From an uncultured Ruminococcus sp. (GTDB lineage: Bacteria > Bacillota > Clostridia > Oscillospirales > Ruminococcaceae), in assembly GCA_937942105.1 (NCBI GenBank), contig CALDFS010000053.1, forward strand, positions 1-15,426: a stretch of DNA of 15,426 nt, written 5' to 3'. Of this stretch, positions 1 through 6,892 are shown one piece after another. A program made the position numbers and the translations under genes. The notes beneath the pieces are model-generated. The model was not told the DNA's origin. It saw only the letters and a list, made by a program, of their open reading frames with translations, and did no database searches. Within the stretch, counting starts at the first letter, position 1. Every line of letters starts with the position of its first letter.

Positions 1-62
1 TGTGAACTTTCTGTTAATTCTGCTTTTTGGTATTGACTTTTCTTAGCTGGACTTTCAATTCT

Positions 63-91
63 ATTATACGGCAACAACAGGTACAAGTCAA
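63..91 (-). promoter_or_regulatory. Leftward sigma-A promoter reading out of the window
   Basis: On the minus strand there is a -35 box TTGACT (86-91), a 17-base spacer and a perfect -10 box TATAAT (63-68). Transcription would start near position 56 and run off the left edge, so its gene is not visible. It faces away from the XRE regulator promoter at 204-232, a divergent layout common in integrative elements and prophages. That the leftward transcript encodes element functions such as excision or transfer is inference. Confidence 0.6.
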
Positions 92-101
92 GAAAATTTA
101 T

Positions 102-140
102 TTTTTGATAAGTATAATTAGATTGCTTGCTTTTTGATAA
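102..140. repeat. Pair of 10-base direct repeats between divergent promoters
   Basis: TTTTTGATAA occurs at 102-111 and again at 131-140, 29 bases apart, each followed by a TATA-rich stretch. They lie between the leftward promoter (63-91) and the rightward promoter (204-232), where a regulator would be expected to bind. The surroundings are very AT-rich, so chance is a real alternative. Confidence 0.3.
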
Positions 141-203
141 TTATATAAAATATTAATATTCAGTTCCAAAGTATTTTAATTTTTAAAAATTATAAAACTT
201 TAC

Positions 204-232
204 TTGACATTGTCAAGCATGCTTGCTATAAT
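204..232 (+). promoter_or_regulatory. Consensus promoter of the XRE regulator with embedded palindromes
   Basis: The -35 box TTGACA (204-209) and -10 box TATAAT (227-232) are both perfect, with a 17-base spacer. Two palindromes overlap it: TTGACA-T-TGTCAA (204-216), which includes the -35 box, and CAAGCATGCTTG (214-225), which fills the spacer. A promoter this strong with operators in the RNA polymerase footprint fits repression by the regulator it drives. Autoregulation is inference. Confidence 0.8.
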
Positions 233-269
233 AAAAACAACAGCAACAAAACGAGAGGAGCAAGAACAC

Positions 270-953
270 ATGAATAATAGCGAAATCAATTTTGAGCAAA
301 TAGGCAAAAAAATAAGAGCCTACCGTAAAGGGTTAGGCAAAACCCAAAGAGATTTGGCAGAAAATATCGGCGTTACTTCTACCACTATCGGTAATATTGA
401 GAACGGAGTAATTCAAGGCGGTGGCAGTGTTGAAATATATGTGAAAATTGCTAAGACTCTGAATATTTCGTTAGATGAGCTTTTTAATATTAAATCTGAA
501 AATAATAATTGTGAAGCAGCGGATATTCGAAGATTTCAAATTATAAAAGATTTCATGAATTTGTGCGAACCAAAAGTTGAAGTTGAATTGTGCGAAAAAA
601 TGATGTATTCTGCAAAACTTTTGATTGCCGATATCGGAACTGCGTATTATATTCAAGAGTATAGCAAGTTGATAAGTGCATTAAAGGAAATCTCAAAAAT
701 TCAATACCCTGCCAGAATAGATGAGATGATGAAAACTGACTTTGACAATAGAGTAACTGATAAAATGAGCTTTTCGGATAATAGGCATTTGTGGCTTAAA
801 GATGGTAATTATTTATTGGCGGTAGTTGCGACCGATTTAGGAGAGGTGTATATAGAGCCTCATACTCTTAACTTCGTCGATGACAATTGTGATGCTGATT
901 CGTTGAATGATAGTCCAACAGACGAAGCAAATACTTTACAGACTGCCAACTGA
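270..953 (+). CDS. XRE-family helix-turn-helix regulator of the integrated element
   Basis: The product is a predicted DNA-binding transcriptional regulator of 227 residues. Residues about 11-73 form a Cro/CI-type helix-turn-helix domain: IGKKIRAYRKGLGKTQRDLA, then ENIGVTSTTIGNIENG as the recognition region, ending LNISLDELF. Residues 80-227 match no family I recognise and may serve dimerisation or inducer sensing. I chose the ATG at 270 because a good ribosome site (GAGAGGAG, 253-260) sits 9 bases before it and a perfect promoter ends at 232. A reading from 204 would start inside that promoter. The integrase follows 14 bases after the stop, so the two are probably co-transcribed. Its AT-rich composition differs from the genes right of 2375 and fits acquired DNA. 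The likely role is control of its own promoter and the divergent leftward one. Confidence 0.85.
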   Translation: MNNSEINFEQIGKKIRAYRKGLGKTQRDLAENIGVTSTTIGNIENGVIQGGGSVEIYVKIAKTLNISLDELFNIKSENNNCEAADIRRFQIIKDFMNLCEPKVEVELCEKMMYSAKLLIADIGTAYYIQEYSKLISALKEISKIQYPARIDEMMKTDFDNRVTDKMSFSDNRHLWLKDGNYLLAVVATDLGEVYIEPHTLNFVDDNCDADSLNDSPTDEANTLQTAN

Positions 954-967
954 AAGAGAGCGTTACC

Positions 968-2180
968 ATGCCGAACATAACAAAGCGAAACGACAGCTAT
1001 TTAATCCGTGTTTCCTGCGGCTATGATGTTTCCGGGAAGAAAATAACCCGCTCCATGACGTGGAAGCCCGCTCCGGGCATGAGTGCAAAGCAAATAGAGA
1101 AAGAGCTTAATAAGCAGGCTTTGCAATTTGAGGAAAAATGTAAAAGCGGGCTTATAAGCAATAATCCTCGCTTGACGCTTGCCGAGTTTGTACCCCAGTA
1201 TCTTGAAATCGTCAAACCGAGTATTTCACCTGCAACATATAGCTATTACGAGCGGGCACTGAATACTCAGATTTTGCCTGTTATCGGGCATTTGAAACTC
1301 AGCAGCATAAAGCCGGTACACATTCAAGAGCTTATAAACACATTGAGCAGAAAGCCATCGCAAAAGCACCAGCGAAAGGACGGAACATATCCCGAAGCCG
1401 ATAAAACAATATCTGCGGCAACGGTTCGGCGGTATCTAACCATTATTCAGTCTGTGCTGAATCAAGCAACAAAGCTTGAAATTATTCCGTCAAATCCCGC
1501 CAGAGCTGAAAAGCTCACAATTCCGAAAGCCTCAGTACCGAATATCGAGATATTTACAAAGCAGGAAGCCGCTGAGCTTCTGACCTGCTTAGAGAAAGAA
1601 CCGTTGCAATTTCAAGTGCTGATACAGCTTGCTATAATGACAGGTGCAAGGCGGGGTGAGCTCTGCGCTCTAAAATTCGGTGATGTTGATTTCAATACAA
1701 ACCGTATAACGATTGAAAGGGCAGCCAATAGCAATAAAGCCCCCAAAAGATTATGAAGTCCGCTCTGTCACTGTTGCGCCATATTGCATAGAACTGCTAA
1801 GGACACTTCAAGCAGAAAAGGATGAAGAACGCCTGCGGCTTGGCGATCAGTGGCATAACGGTGACTGGCTGTTTACACAATGGAACGGCGAAATAATGAA
1901 CCCGCAGACTCCTACAAAGTGGTTTGCAAAGTTTCTCGACCGCAACGGCTTGAAGCACCGTAAATTTCACAGCCTGCGCCATACGTCGGCAACGCTTCTG
2001 TTATATGGCGGGGCAAGCATAAAGCAGGTTCAGGGACGTTTAGGGCATGGCGATATTGAAACGACAAATAAATACTTGCATTATCTTTCGGAAGCCGATA
2101 GCGATAGCGCGAATATCTTGCAGGAAATGCTTATAACACACAAGCAAACCGAAAAAAGCATAGATGAAAAGCGGGCGTAA
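968..2180 (+). pseudogene. Tyrosine recombinase (integrase), split by a one-base frameshift
   Basis: This is a phage/ICE-type tyrosine integrase of about 403 residues once repaired. Domains in order: an AP2-like arm-binding N-terminus (about residues 1-62), a SAM-like core-binding domain (about 69-175), and a catalytic domain. The first frame (968-1756) carries the first catalytic arginine in TGARRGEL (R228) and ends early at TGA 1754-1756. The other frame supplies HSLRHTSATLL (His-x-x-Arg) and LGHGDIETTNKYLHYL, whose Tyr before LH is the nucleophile. All catalytic residues therefore exist but in two frames. The switch lies at CCCCCAAAA (1740-1748): removing one base there gives a continuous NKAPKDYEVRSVTV. 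Causes could be a real inactivating insertion, a sequencing error in the run, or less likely +1 slippage on CCC. The ribosome site before ATG 968 is only GAAAGAGAG. The gene ends about 150 bases before the tRNA junction, the usual position for an element's integrase. Confidence 0.85.
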
Positions 2181-2193
2181 TTTTGCCCGAGTT

Positions 2194-2233
2194 TGTACAC
2201 TATTTGTTCACTACTGTTGCAAATGTTCACTAC
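2194..2233 (+). repeat. Three direct repeats TGTwCACTAy, candidate integrase arm sites
   Basis: The sequence shows TGTACACTAT (2194-2203), TGTTCACTAC (2205-2214) and TGTTCACTAC (2224-2233). The two last copies are identical over 10 bases, and the starts are 11 and 19 bases apart. They lie between the integrase stop and the tRNA junction. Lambda- and Tn916-type integrases bind short direct repeats in the attachment-site arms through their N-terminal domain, and the integrase here has such a domain. Function is inferred from position and arrangement. Confidence 0.55.
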
Positions 2234-2324
2234 AAAATGCTAAATGAAATTAATCAAGGAAGCTGTAAAACGGCGTGTTTACGCGCTTTGCTAAACGTTT
2301 CTAAAAGATGCAATAAGTCCGGTT

Positions 2325-2341
2325 AGCCTTTGGGGTGGTAG
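2325..2341 (+). other. Attachment-site core (attR) at the tRNA-Pro anticodon arm
   Basis: The 7-base anticodon loop TTGGGGT (2330-2336) is followed by a canonical 3' anticodon strand GGTAG (2337-2341). The five bases before the loop (AGCCT, 2325-2329) pair with it at only the two loop-proximal positions, where an intact gene would read CTACC. Homology to a tRNA thus stops at the anticodon loop. Many tyrosine integrases recombine in the 7-base anticodon loop. The exact crossover cannot be fixed without the other junction. Confidence 0.65.
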
Positions 2342-2374
2342 AGGCCGTGGGTTCAAGTCCCGTCACTCAGACCA
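2330..2374 (+). tRNA. 3' half of tRNA-Pro(GGG) left by element integration
   Basis: Read as a tRNA 3' half, the segment has an anticodon loop with U33, GGG at 34-36 and G37; a 3' anticodon strand; a five-base variable loop AGGCC ending in C48; a T-stem GTGGG/CCCGT with two wobble pairs; a T-loop TTCAAGT; acceptor strand CACTCAG; and A73 plus encoded CCA (2372-2374). G72 with A73 and anticodon GGG fit tRNA-Pro. No D-arm and no matching 5' acceptor strand (expected CTGAGTG) occurs upstream, so the gene is incomplete here. The 5' half should be at the far left junction, restored by an element-borne 3' half. Confidence 0.7.
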
Positions 2375-2415
2375 ATAAAAAAATCCGTACCGCAAGGTGC
2401 GGATTTTTTTATTGG
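2372..2415 (+). terminator. Strong hairpin terminator directly after the tRNA CCA
   Basis: Arms 2372-2391 and 2396-2415 form a 20-bp stem with one G-U pair, closed by a GCAA tetraloop (2392-2395). Seven T follow the GC-rich part (2404-2410). The matching A run (2377-2383) makes it usable on the other strand too. The outer pairs include the CCA tail of the tRNA. It is probably the native terminator of the tRNA gene, placing the chromosome to the right of the junction. Confidence 0.85.
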
Positions 2416-2667
2416 TATATGTGACTGGCGCGAACCCACCGAAGCTGCGGAGAAAGTGAGAGCGCAGAACAAACAGCTCCGACAAAAGAAAAAAGTAAAA
2501 ACAAAAGTCAGGTGATGAACCGAGCATCTTCGGCGTTTAGCCGTGTCCGCCCGGCTAAACGCTGTTCAACGTACTATCATTAATTCATTTCAAAGTAAGC
2601 CAGCCATTCCTCCTGCAAAAATCCCACTGCCGTCTGAAAATATAATGTCGAAAATCTCCAAAACCTA
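2416..2667. other. Gene-free stretch between the tRNA remnant and comEC
   Basis: No supported gene lies here. 2421-2439 resembles the T-arm end of a tRNA on the minus strand (rc begins GTGGGTTCGCGCC), opposing the tRNA remnant. 2423-2515 is open for 30 codons (starting Asp-Trp-Arg-Glu-Pro-Thr, Lys/Gln-rich at the end) but has no start codon or ribosome site. A hairpin lies at 2533-2562. Nothing else is recognisable. Confidence 0.5.
2533..2562. repeat. Perfect 11-bp hairpin without a T-run
   Basis: GCGTTTAGCCG (2533-2543) and CGGCTAAACGC (2552-2562) are exact inverted repeats around an 8-base loop. No T-run follows on the plus strand, so an ordinary intrinsic terminator is unlikely. It could be an RNA structure, a protein-binding palindrome or a dispersed repeat copy. 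Confidence 0.6.
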
Positions 2668-2696
2668 TTGAAAAATGTAGAAAAGTATGATATCAT
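2668..2696 (+). promoter_or_regulatory. Likely promoter of the comEC-like gene
   Basis: A -35 box TTGAAA (2668-2673), 17-base spacer and -10 box TATCAT (2691-2696) each differ from consensus by one base. The start point would be near 2703, giving a short leader before the ribosome site AGGGAG (2718-2723) and ATG 2732. Confidence 0.5.
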
Positions 2697-2731
2697 AATA
2701 GCACATTAAGTAAAAACAGGGAGTTGGGGCA

Positions 2732-4696
2732 ATGAATCACACCTTGGCACTTATCGCTTTGGGACTTGTAATCGGTCTTCTCTTCTGCTTCTACGCCCTG
2801 CCGGATCACAAAATAATATTTATCGCGGTCGTCGCTTGTTTTGGCATTGCTGCGCTTCTGGCTTCGTTTGCAAAGCCAAAAGATCGTGCCAAGACTCTTA
2901 TGGCGGCGGTTGTTTTTATATCCGCGGCGTTCGCCGGAATGTATAACGTTTGCTATACCCACACCCATGTTGATGCATTGAATAAGCTTTCGGGAAAGGA
3001 AATCGAACTGACAGGAACGGTGACCGACCTGCGCGGTGATGACTATTGCCGCATAACATTATCAGGAAAAATCAATGGGATACGCTGCCGCTTCAGCTTC
3101 TACAGCACCGAAACTGTAGAGTACGGCTCAAAGGTGACGGTCAGCGCAGTAATTCGAGAAATAACCGACCGCGAGGATATAATTTACAGCTATGCAGACC
3201 GCAGATTTGTGAATCTTGACAGTGTGCATATCATAAGCGTTGAGGATGCCAAGGGTATTTCCGCCGCTATAGCGTCTTTGCGCATATACAGCCGCAAGGT
3301 TTCAGAAAGAATAGCGGATGTATGCGGCAGGAAAAACGGCGGAATCCTCTGCGCCATGCTATGCGGCGATACCTCGCTCATCTCAAAAGATGCAAGAACC
3401 GCTATGACCAGAGCAGGAATAGGTCATATCCTTGCGGTTTCGGGGCTTCATGTTTCGGTGATTGCGGGCTTTGTTGCGCTTGTTCTGAGAAGGTTCGGAA
3501 AAGCAGTGTCTTTCATTGCCAGTGAGGCAGTGATGCTGCTTTTTGTCATTTTTTCAGGAGCAAAAATATCCTCAATAAGGGCGCTTATTATGATGAGCGT
3601 TCTTTTGTTTTCCGATTTGATAATGCAGGAGTATTCCGGCAAGGAATCCATCGCGCTTTGCGTGGTGGCAATGTCGCTTGCCAATCCATACATAGTTGCC
3701 AGCCCATCCCTGATACTTTCGGCAACAGGCGTTTTCGGCGCAGGTACAGCCGCAAGCGCAGTTATAGACGGCTTCCGCATAAAAAGCAGAGCTTTGCAGG
3801 GCTTGACTGTATCAGCCTGTGCTGCTGCATGCACTCTTCCGGCAACGATATGCTTCTTTGGGGAAGTATCATTGGTTTCTGTTGTCACGAACTTTTTGCT
3901 TGTTCCGCTCTGCTCGGCAGCCCTATGTCTTTCCATGATTTTTGCCATGTTCGGCTGCCCGGATGCTCTTGAATTTCTTGTTATGCTTGCTTCAAAGCTG
4001 ACTTCAATAGCTCTGCGTGCAAACGAGATAATAAGTTCTTTTCGTTTCTCATGGATATCCGTCAAAGCGGGATGGATAACGGTTATTGTCATTTTGCTCG
4101 GAGCCGCTGTCTCGATGATATATCTGTTCACGGGAAGCGTCAGGAAAACAGCAAAGTCAGCAGCATTGGCATATGTGTTGGCCGTTTTGATGATGTTCTG
4201 CGCGGCAGGCTTTGAAAATCAGCAGGTCTGCCTTAACATCGAAACAAAAAATGGGGAGTTCGTATGCACAGTTTCAAAGGGTGAATCCTCAGTCCTCGTT
4301 TTCTCCGATGAGAGCTTTGCAGACAGATATCTTGAAGGATTGAGCAGGGAAGATGCTTCAACGGTTGACCTTGCAATAATCCTAAATGGCAGTGAAAGCC
4401 AATCCACCGCCGTCAGAAGGCTGCGCTTTAACGGCGGAATCAATCCAGTAATTCTGCCGGAAGATAACGGCGCGACAGTTTCTGTGTTCGGAATCAGAAT
4501 AAAGGCTTCGCCTGATTCTGTAGAATTCACCCACGCTGAAGGGCGGCTGTTCATTGCCAAAAGGGGAAAGGACGAATATGCGGATATATCAATATCCGTC
4601 TTCGATGGCGTCAGCGTTGTAAACAGCAGGGATGGGGTCAGAATCATTGAGGACGAGCTGGAGCTTGAATATAGGTTTGAGAAAATAGCTGATTGA
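2732..4696 (+). CDS. comEC: ComEC/Rec2-family DNA-uptake channel protein with degenerate C-terminal domain
   Basis: ComEC is the inner-membrane channel that takes up single-stranded DNA during natural transformation. This 654-residue protein has two N-terminal membrane helices (about 5-47), a helix near 57-70, an OB-fold-like soluble region (about 85-170, DUF4131 type), then the polytopic Competence domain (about 200-470). That domain contains the family hallmark GIGHILAVSGLHVSVIAG (229-246). Usual family members are about 750 residues and end in a metallo-beta-lactamase-like domain with HxHxDH. Here residues 497-654 are short: the stretch DLAIILNGSESQSTAVRRL (546-564) sits where that motif is expected, and all its metal ligands are absent. 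The start is supported by AGGGAG 8 bases before the ATG. The gene stands alone, without comEA or comEB beside it. Whether the cell is transformable is unknown. Confidence 0.87.
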   Translation: MNHTLALIALGLVIGLLFCFYALPDHKIIFIAVVACFGIAALLASFAKPKDRAKTLMAAVVFISAAFAGMYNVCYTHTHVDALNKLSGKEIELTGTVTDLRGDDYCRITLSGKINGIRCRFSFYSTETVEYGSKVTVSAVIREITDREDIIYSYADRRFVNLDSVHIISVEDAKGISAAIASLRIYSRKVSERIADVCGRKNGGILCAMLCGDTSLISKDARTAMTRAGIGHILAVSGLHVSVIAGFVALVLRRFGKAVSFIASEAVMLLFVIFSGAKISSIRALIMMSVLLFSDLIMQEYSGKESIALCVVAMSLANPYIVASPSLILSATGVFGAGTAASAVIDGFRIKSRALQGLTVSACAAACTLPATICFFGEVSLVSVVTNFLLVPLCSAALCLSMIFAMFGCPDALEFLVMLASKLTSIALRANEIISSFRFSWISVKAGWITVIVILLGAAVSMIYLFTGSVRKTAKSAALAYVLAVLMMFCAAGFENQQVCLNIETKNGEFVCTVSKGESSVLVFSDESFADRYLEGLSREDASTVDLAIILNGSESQSTAVRRLRFNGGINPVILPEDNGATVSVFGIRIKASPDSVEFTHAEGRLFIAKRGKDEYADISISVFDGVSVVNSRDGVRIIEDELELEYRFEKIAD

Positions 4697-4778
4697 TCCG
4701 GCAGTATAGCGCTACATAACTTTAAATACGTTTCGTTCACGCACCCCGCAGTATCATTACAAAAATAGAGGATGCCAT

Positions 4779-4892
4779 ATGAAACTGCATAGCATAGGCG
4801 GTCATACTTATGCGAAGCTGCGGTTATCACGCTTCATACCACAAAAAGTAACAGCCGATTATTTCCTAATTTTAAGCGTAAGGGCGATATAA
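4779..4892 (+). CDS. Possible 37-residue ORF, doubtful
   Basis: An ATG at 4779 follows AGAGG (4768-4772) at a workable distance and opens 37 codons (MKLHSIGGHTYAKLRLSRF at its start) before TAA 4890-4892. It has no recognised domain, no signal peptide and no visible promoter. It lies between convergent units, just before the terminator hairpin at 4904-4942. Chance is at least as likely as a gene. The rest of 4697-4969 holds nothing recognisable. Confidence 0.15.
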   Translation: MKLHSIGGHTYAKLRLSRFIPQKVTADYFLILSVRAI

Positions 4893-4903
4893 CAGCGACA
4901 AAG

Positions 4904-4942
4904 ACCCCGCCCGGAAATCCGAATAGGACTTCCGGGCGGGGT
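4904..4942 (-). terminator. Strong hairpin at the end of the ABC exporter operon
   Basis: ACCCCGCCCGGAA (4904-4916) pairs perfectly over 13 bp with TTCCGGGCGGGGT (4930-4942), and the loop holds a further 3-bp stem. It begins 27 bases after the stop of the last exporter gene on the minus strand. The T-tract on that strand is weak (TCTTTGT), while on the plus strand five T lie 12 bases downstream (4955-4959). It probably ends the exporter operon and may also stop transcription from comEC. Confidence 0.65.
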
Positions 4943-4969
4943 GAAGCTTATAGGTTTTTGTTATTGACA

Positions 4970-6892
4970 CTATTCAATGGCAACCGCGAATATTTCATCC
5001 TTGGTCAGCTGCTCCTCGGAGTAATACCCCGCCTGAGCTTCCCAAAGGGCTTTGTACTTTCCGTCGCTTTCTAAAAGGCTGTCATGCGTTCCAAGCTCAA
5101 CGATTTTGCCGTCGTCGAAGACAGCTATTTCATCGCAGAAGCGGCAGCTTGAAAGGCGGTGGCTTATGTAAATCGCCGTCTTGTCGCCGGTGATTTGGTC
5201 AAACTGCGAGTATATTTCCGCCTCGGCAATGGGGTCTAAAGCGGCTGTCGGCTCATCGAGGATGATAAACGGCGCGTTCTTGTAAAGCGCCCGCGCGATG
5301 GCGATTTTCTGTGCCTCCCCGCCGGAGAATTGCACGCCGTCCTGCTCGTACTCCTTGTAGACGTAGGTATCAAGCCCATTCGGAAGCGATTCCAAGCGTT
5401 CCCCGAAGCCGGCGTCCCGCAAACACTTCTCCGCAAGGGCGCGGTTATACTCCTTCGAGCAGGCGACATTCTCGCCCAGCGGCTGTGAAAGCAGGAAATA
5501 GTCCTGAAATACCACCGAGAACACGCCCATGTAGTCCTTGGGATTGTACTTCTTGATGTCAATGCCGTTTAGCAGGATTTCGCCCTCCTGCGGGTCGTAA
5601 AGGCGGCAAAGAAGCTTTATAAAGGTTGTTTTGCCCGAGCCGTTCTCGCCGACGACCGCAAGCCTTGTGCCCACCTTGAACTTTATGTTTACGTGCCGCA
5701 AAGCCCACCTTTCGGCGGCGGGGTACTTAAAGCTGACGTCCCTGAACTCAACGTCATACTGCCTGTCGGAGCGCTTTTCGGTGGTGAGCGAGCCCTGATA
5801 CATCTTGTTCGGCAGCTCCAAAAACTCGAATGCCTTCTTTATGTACGGCGCATTGATTCGCATATCAACGATTGTGCGGACAAGCCAAAGAATGCAGTTG
5901 GATATGTACGTTAAAGATGTTACATATTGTGAAACAAGTCCCACGCCAAAAGCCCCTGCCATCGCCTTTATACCCACAAATAGAAATAGAATCGAATCGG
6001 GAAGCCAAGCTATAATACTTCTTGCCATATATAACAGTCCTGCCGCACCGTGCCAGTTCTTTCTGATTGCCTTTGCATGGCCGTAGTCAATAGCCTCCCG
6101 CCGCATGGCAATCAGCTGGGAGCTTTGATTGTATATGCGCATATCCAAAGCTCGTTGTTCGTCCTTCTGAATGTCTTCGGTGTGACGATTCATGCGGTTA
6201 TATAATGCGCTCGAATCATTTGTTTTCTTGCGGATATTATAGAGTGCAAGCGATAAGATGTTACCTAAACGGGCGAAAAATGCAATCGCGATAATTACTA
6301 CCAGAATGATAAGGGGAGAGTTTAAGAACCATTCCCCGGGCGTTCCCTTTGCGACCTTGGCAAACAAAAAGCCCACAGAAAGCGTTGTGCCGCAGATAAA
6401 AGCAGTGGTAATCTGAATAATGGCTTCAATAAACTCATACGCGCGGTCGATTCCCAAATCGAGCCAGCGCTGGTCTTGCTGAATCTTGAAATAGGCGTCC
6501 CTGATTTCCTGACGCTCGGCGTCTACATAGTCAAGCTCGGCAAGCTTTTTGTCGAAAAGGTGGTGCTTTTTTTCGCCTCTGAAATTGCCCTTATACTGCT
6601 TTGTGTGGAAAAACAGATAGTGCAGCACCTGTGAAATAAGCAGATTGATTAAATATCCCACAGCCAGCCACAAGAGTGTTTCTGGGCGGCGAGCGTTCGC
6701 AAGCTCGTCTATTATCCTCGCTATAATGTAGATATCGGCGTATTCCTTGATTATGTTCACAATGTCAGCCGCAAAATCAAGCTCCATTTCGCCGGGAGCT
6801 AAGGAGTGCAGCAGCTTTACGGCTCTCCATGTCCATGCAACCGATTCCCTGAACGATAGCTCGTATCTTTTCTTTTCCTTTTTTTTAAGCAT
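4970..6892 (-). CDS. ABC exporter half-transporter, second subunit
   Basis: This 640-residue protein has an N-terminal six-helix exporter-type membrane domain (hydrophobic stretches about 48-65, 72-95, 157-180, 192-215, 297-318 and 325-345). A nucleotide-binding domain follows: Walker A GENGSGKTT (415-423), Q-loop Q463, signature FSGGE (522-526, Glu replacing the usual Gln), Walker B IILDE with catalytic E547, and H-loop H578. It should pair with the upstream gene's product as a heterodimer that exports a substrate with ATP. No C39 peptidase domain is present. I place the start at ATG 6892 because GGAG lies 9 bases before it. This makes the gene overlap the 3' end of its neighbour by 8 bases, implying translational coupling. 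A longer reading to 6994 would run deep into the neighbour. Substrate unknown: peptide, lipid or drug are possible. Confidence 0.87.
   Translation of the reverse strand: MLKKKEKKRYELSFRESVAWTWRAVKLLHSLAPGEMELDFAADIVNIIKEYADIYIIARIIDELANARRPETLLWLAVGYLINLLISQVLHYLFFHTKQYKGNFRGEKKHHLFDKKLAELDYVDAERQEIRDAYFKIQQDQRWLDLGIDRAYEFIEAIIQITTAFICGTTLSVGFLFAKVAKGTPGEWFLNSPLIILVVIIAIAFFARLGNILSLALYNIRKKTNDSSALYNRMNRHTEDIQKDEQRALDMRIYNQSSQLIAMRREAIDYGHAKAIRKNWHGAAGLLYMARSIIAWLPDSILFLFVGIKAMAGAFGVGLVSQYVTSLTYISNCILWLVRTIVDMRINAPYIKKAFEFLELPNKMYQGSLTTEKRSDRQYDVEFRDVSFKYPAAERWALRHVNIKFKVGTRLAVVGENGSGKTTFIKLLCRLYDPQEGEILLNGIDIKKYNPKDYMGVFSVVFQDYFLLSQPLGENVACSKEYNRALAEKCLRDAGFGERLESLPNGLDTYVYKEYEQDGVQFSGGEAQKIAIARALYKNAPFIILDEPTAALDPIAEAEIYSQFDQITGDKTAIYISHRLSSCRFCDEIAVFDDGKIVELGTHDSLLESDGKYKALWEAQAGYYSEEQLTKDEIFAVAIE

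Noticed and set aside
204..269. Upstream extension of the XRE regulator from TTG 204
   Set aside because: The region is the promoter itself (perfect -35 and -10), and a good ribosome site precedes ATG 270.
1740..1756. Programmed +1 frameshift producing a full integrase
   Set aside because: CCC can slip, but no stimulatory element is evident and integrases are not known to need one; an indel or read error is simpler.
2342..2515. Open frame running from the tRNA remnant to a Lys-rich end
   Set aside because: It reads through the tRNA and terminator and has no start codon or ribosome site; only the last 30 codons look protein-like.
3448..4131. 227-codon minus-strand open frame opposite comEC
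   Set aside because: Antisense shadow of the membrane domain; no recognisable features.
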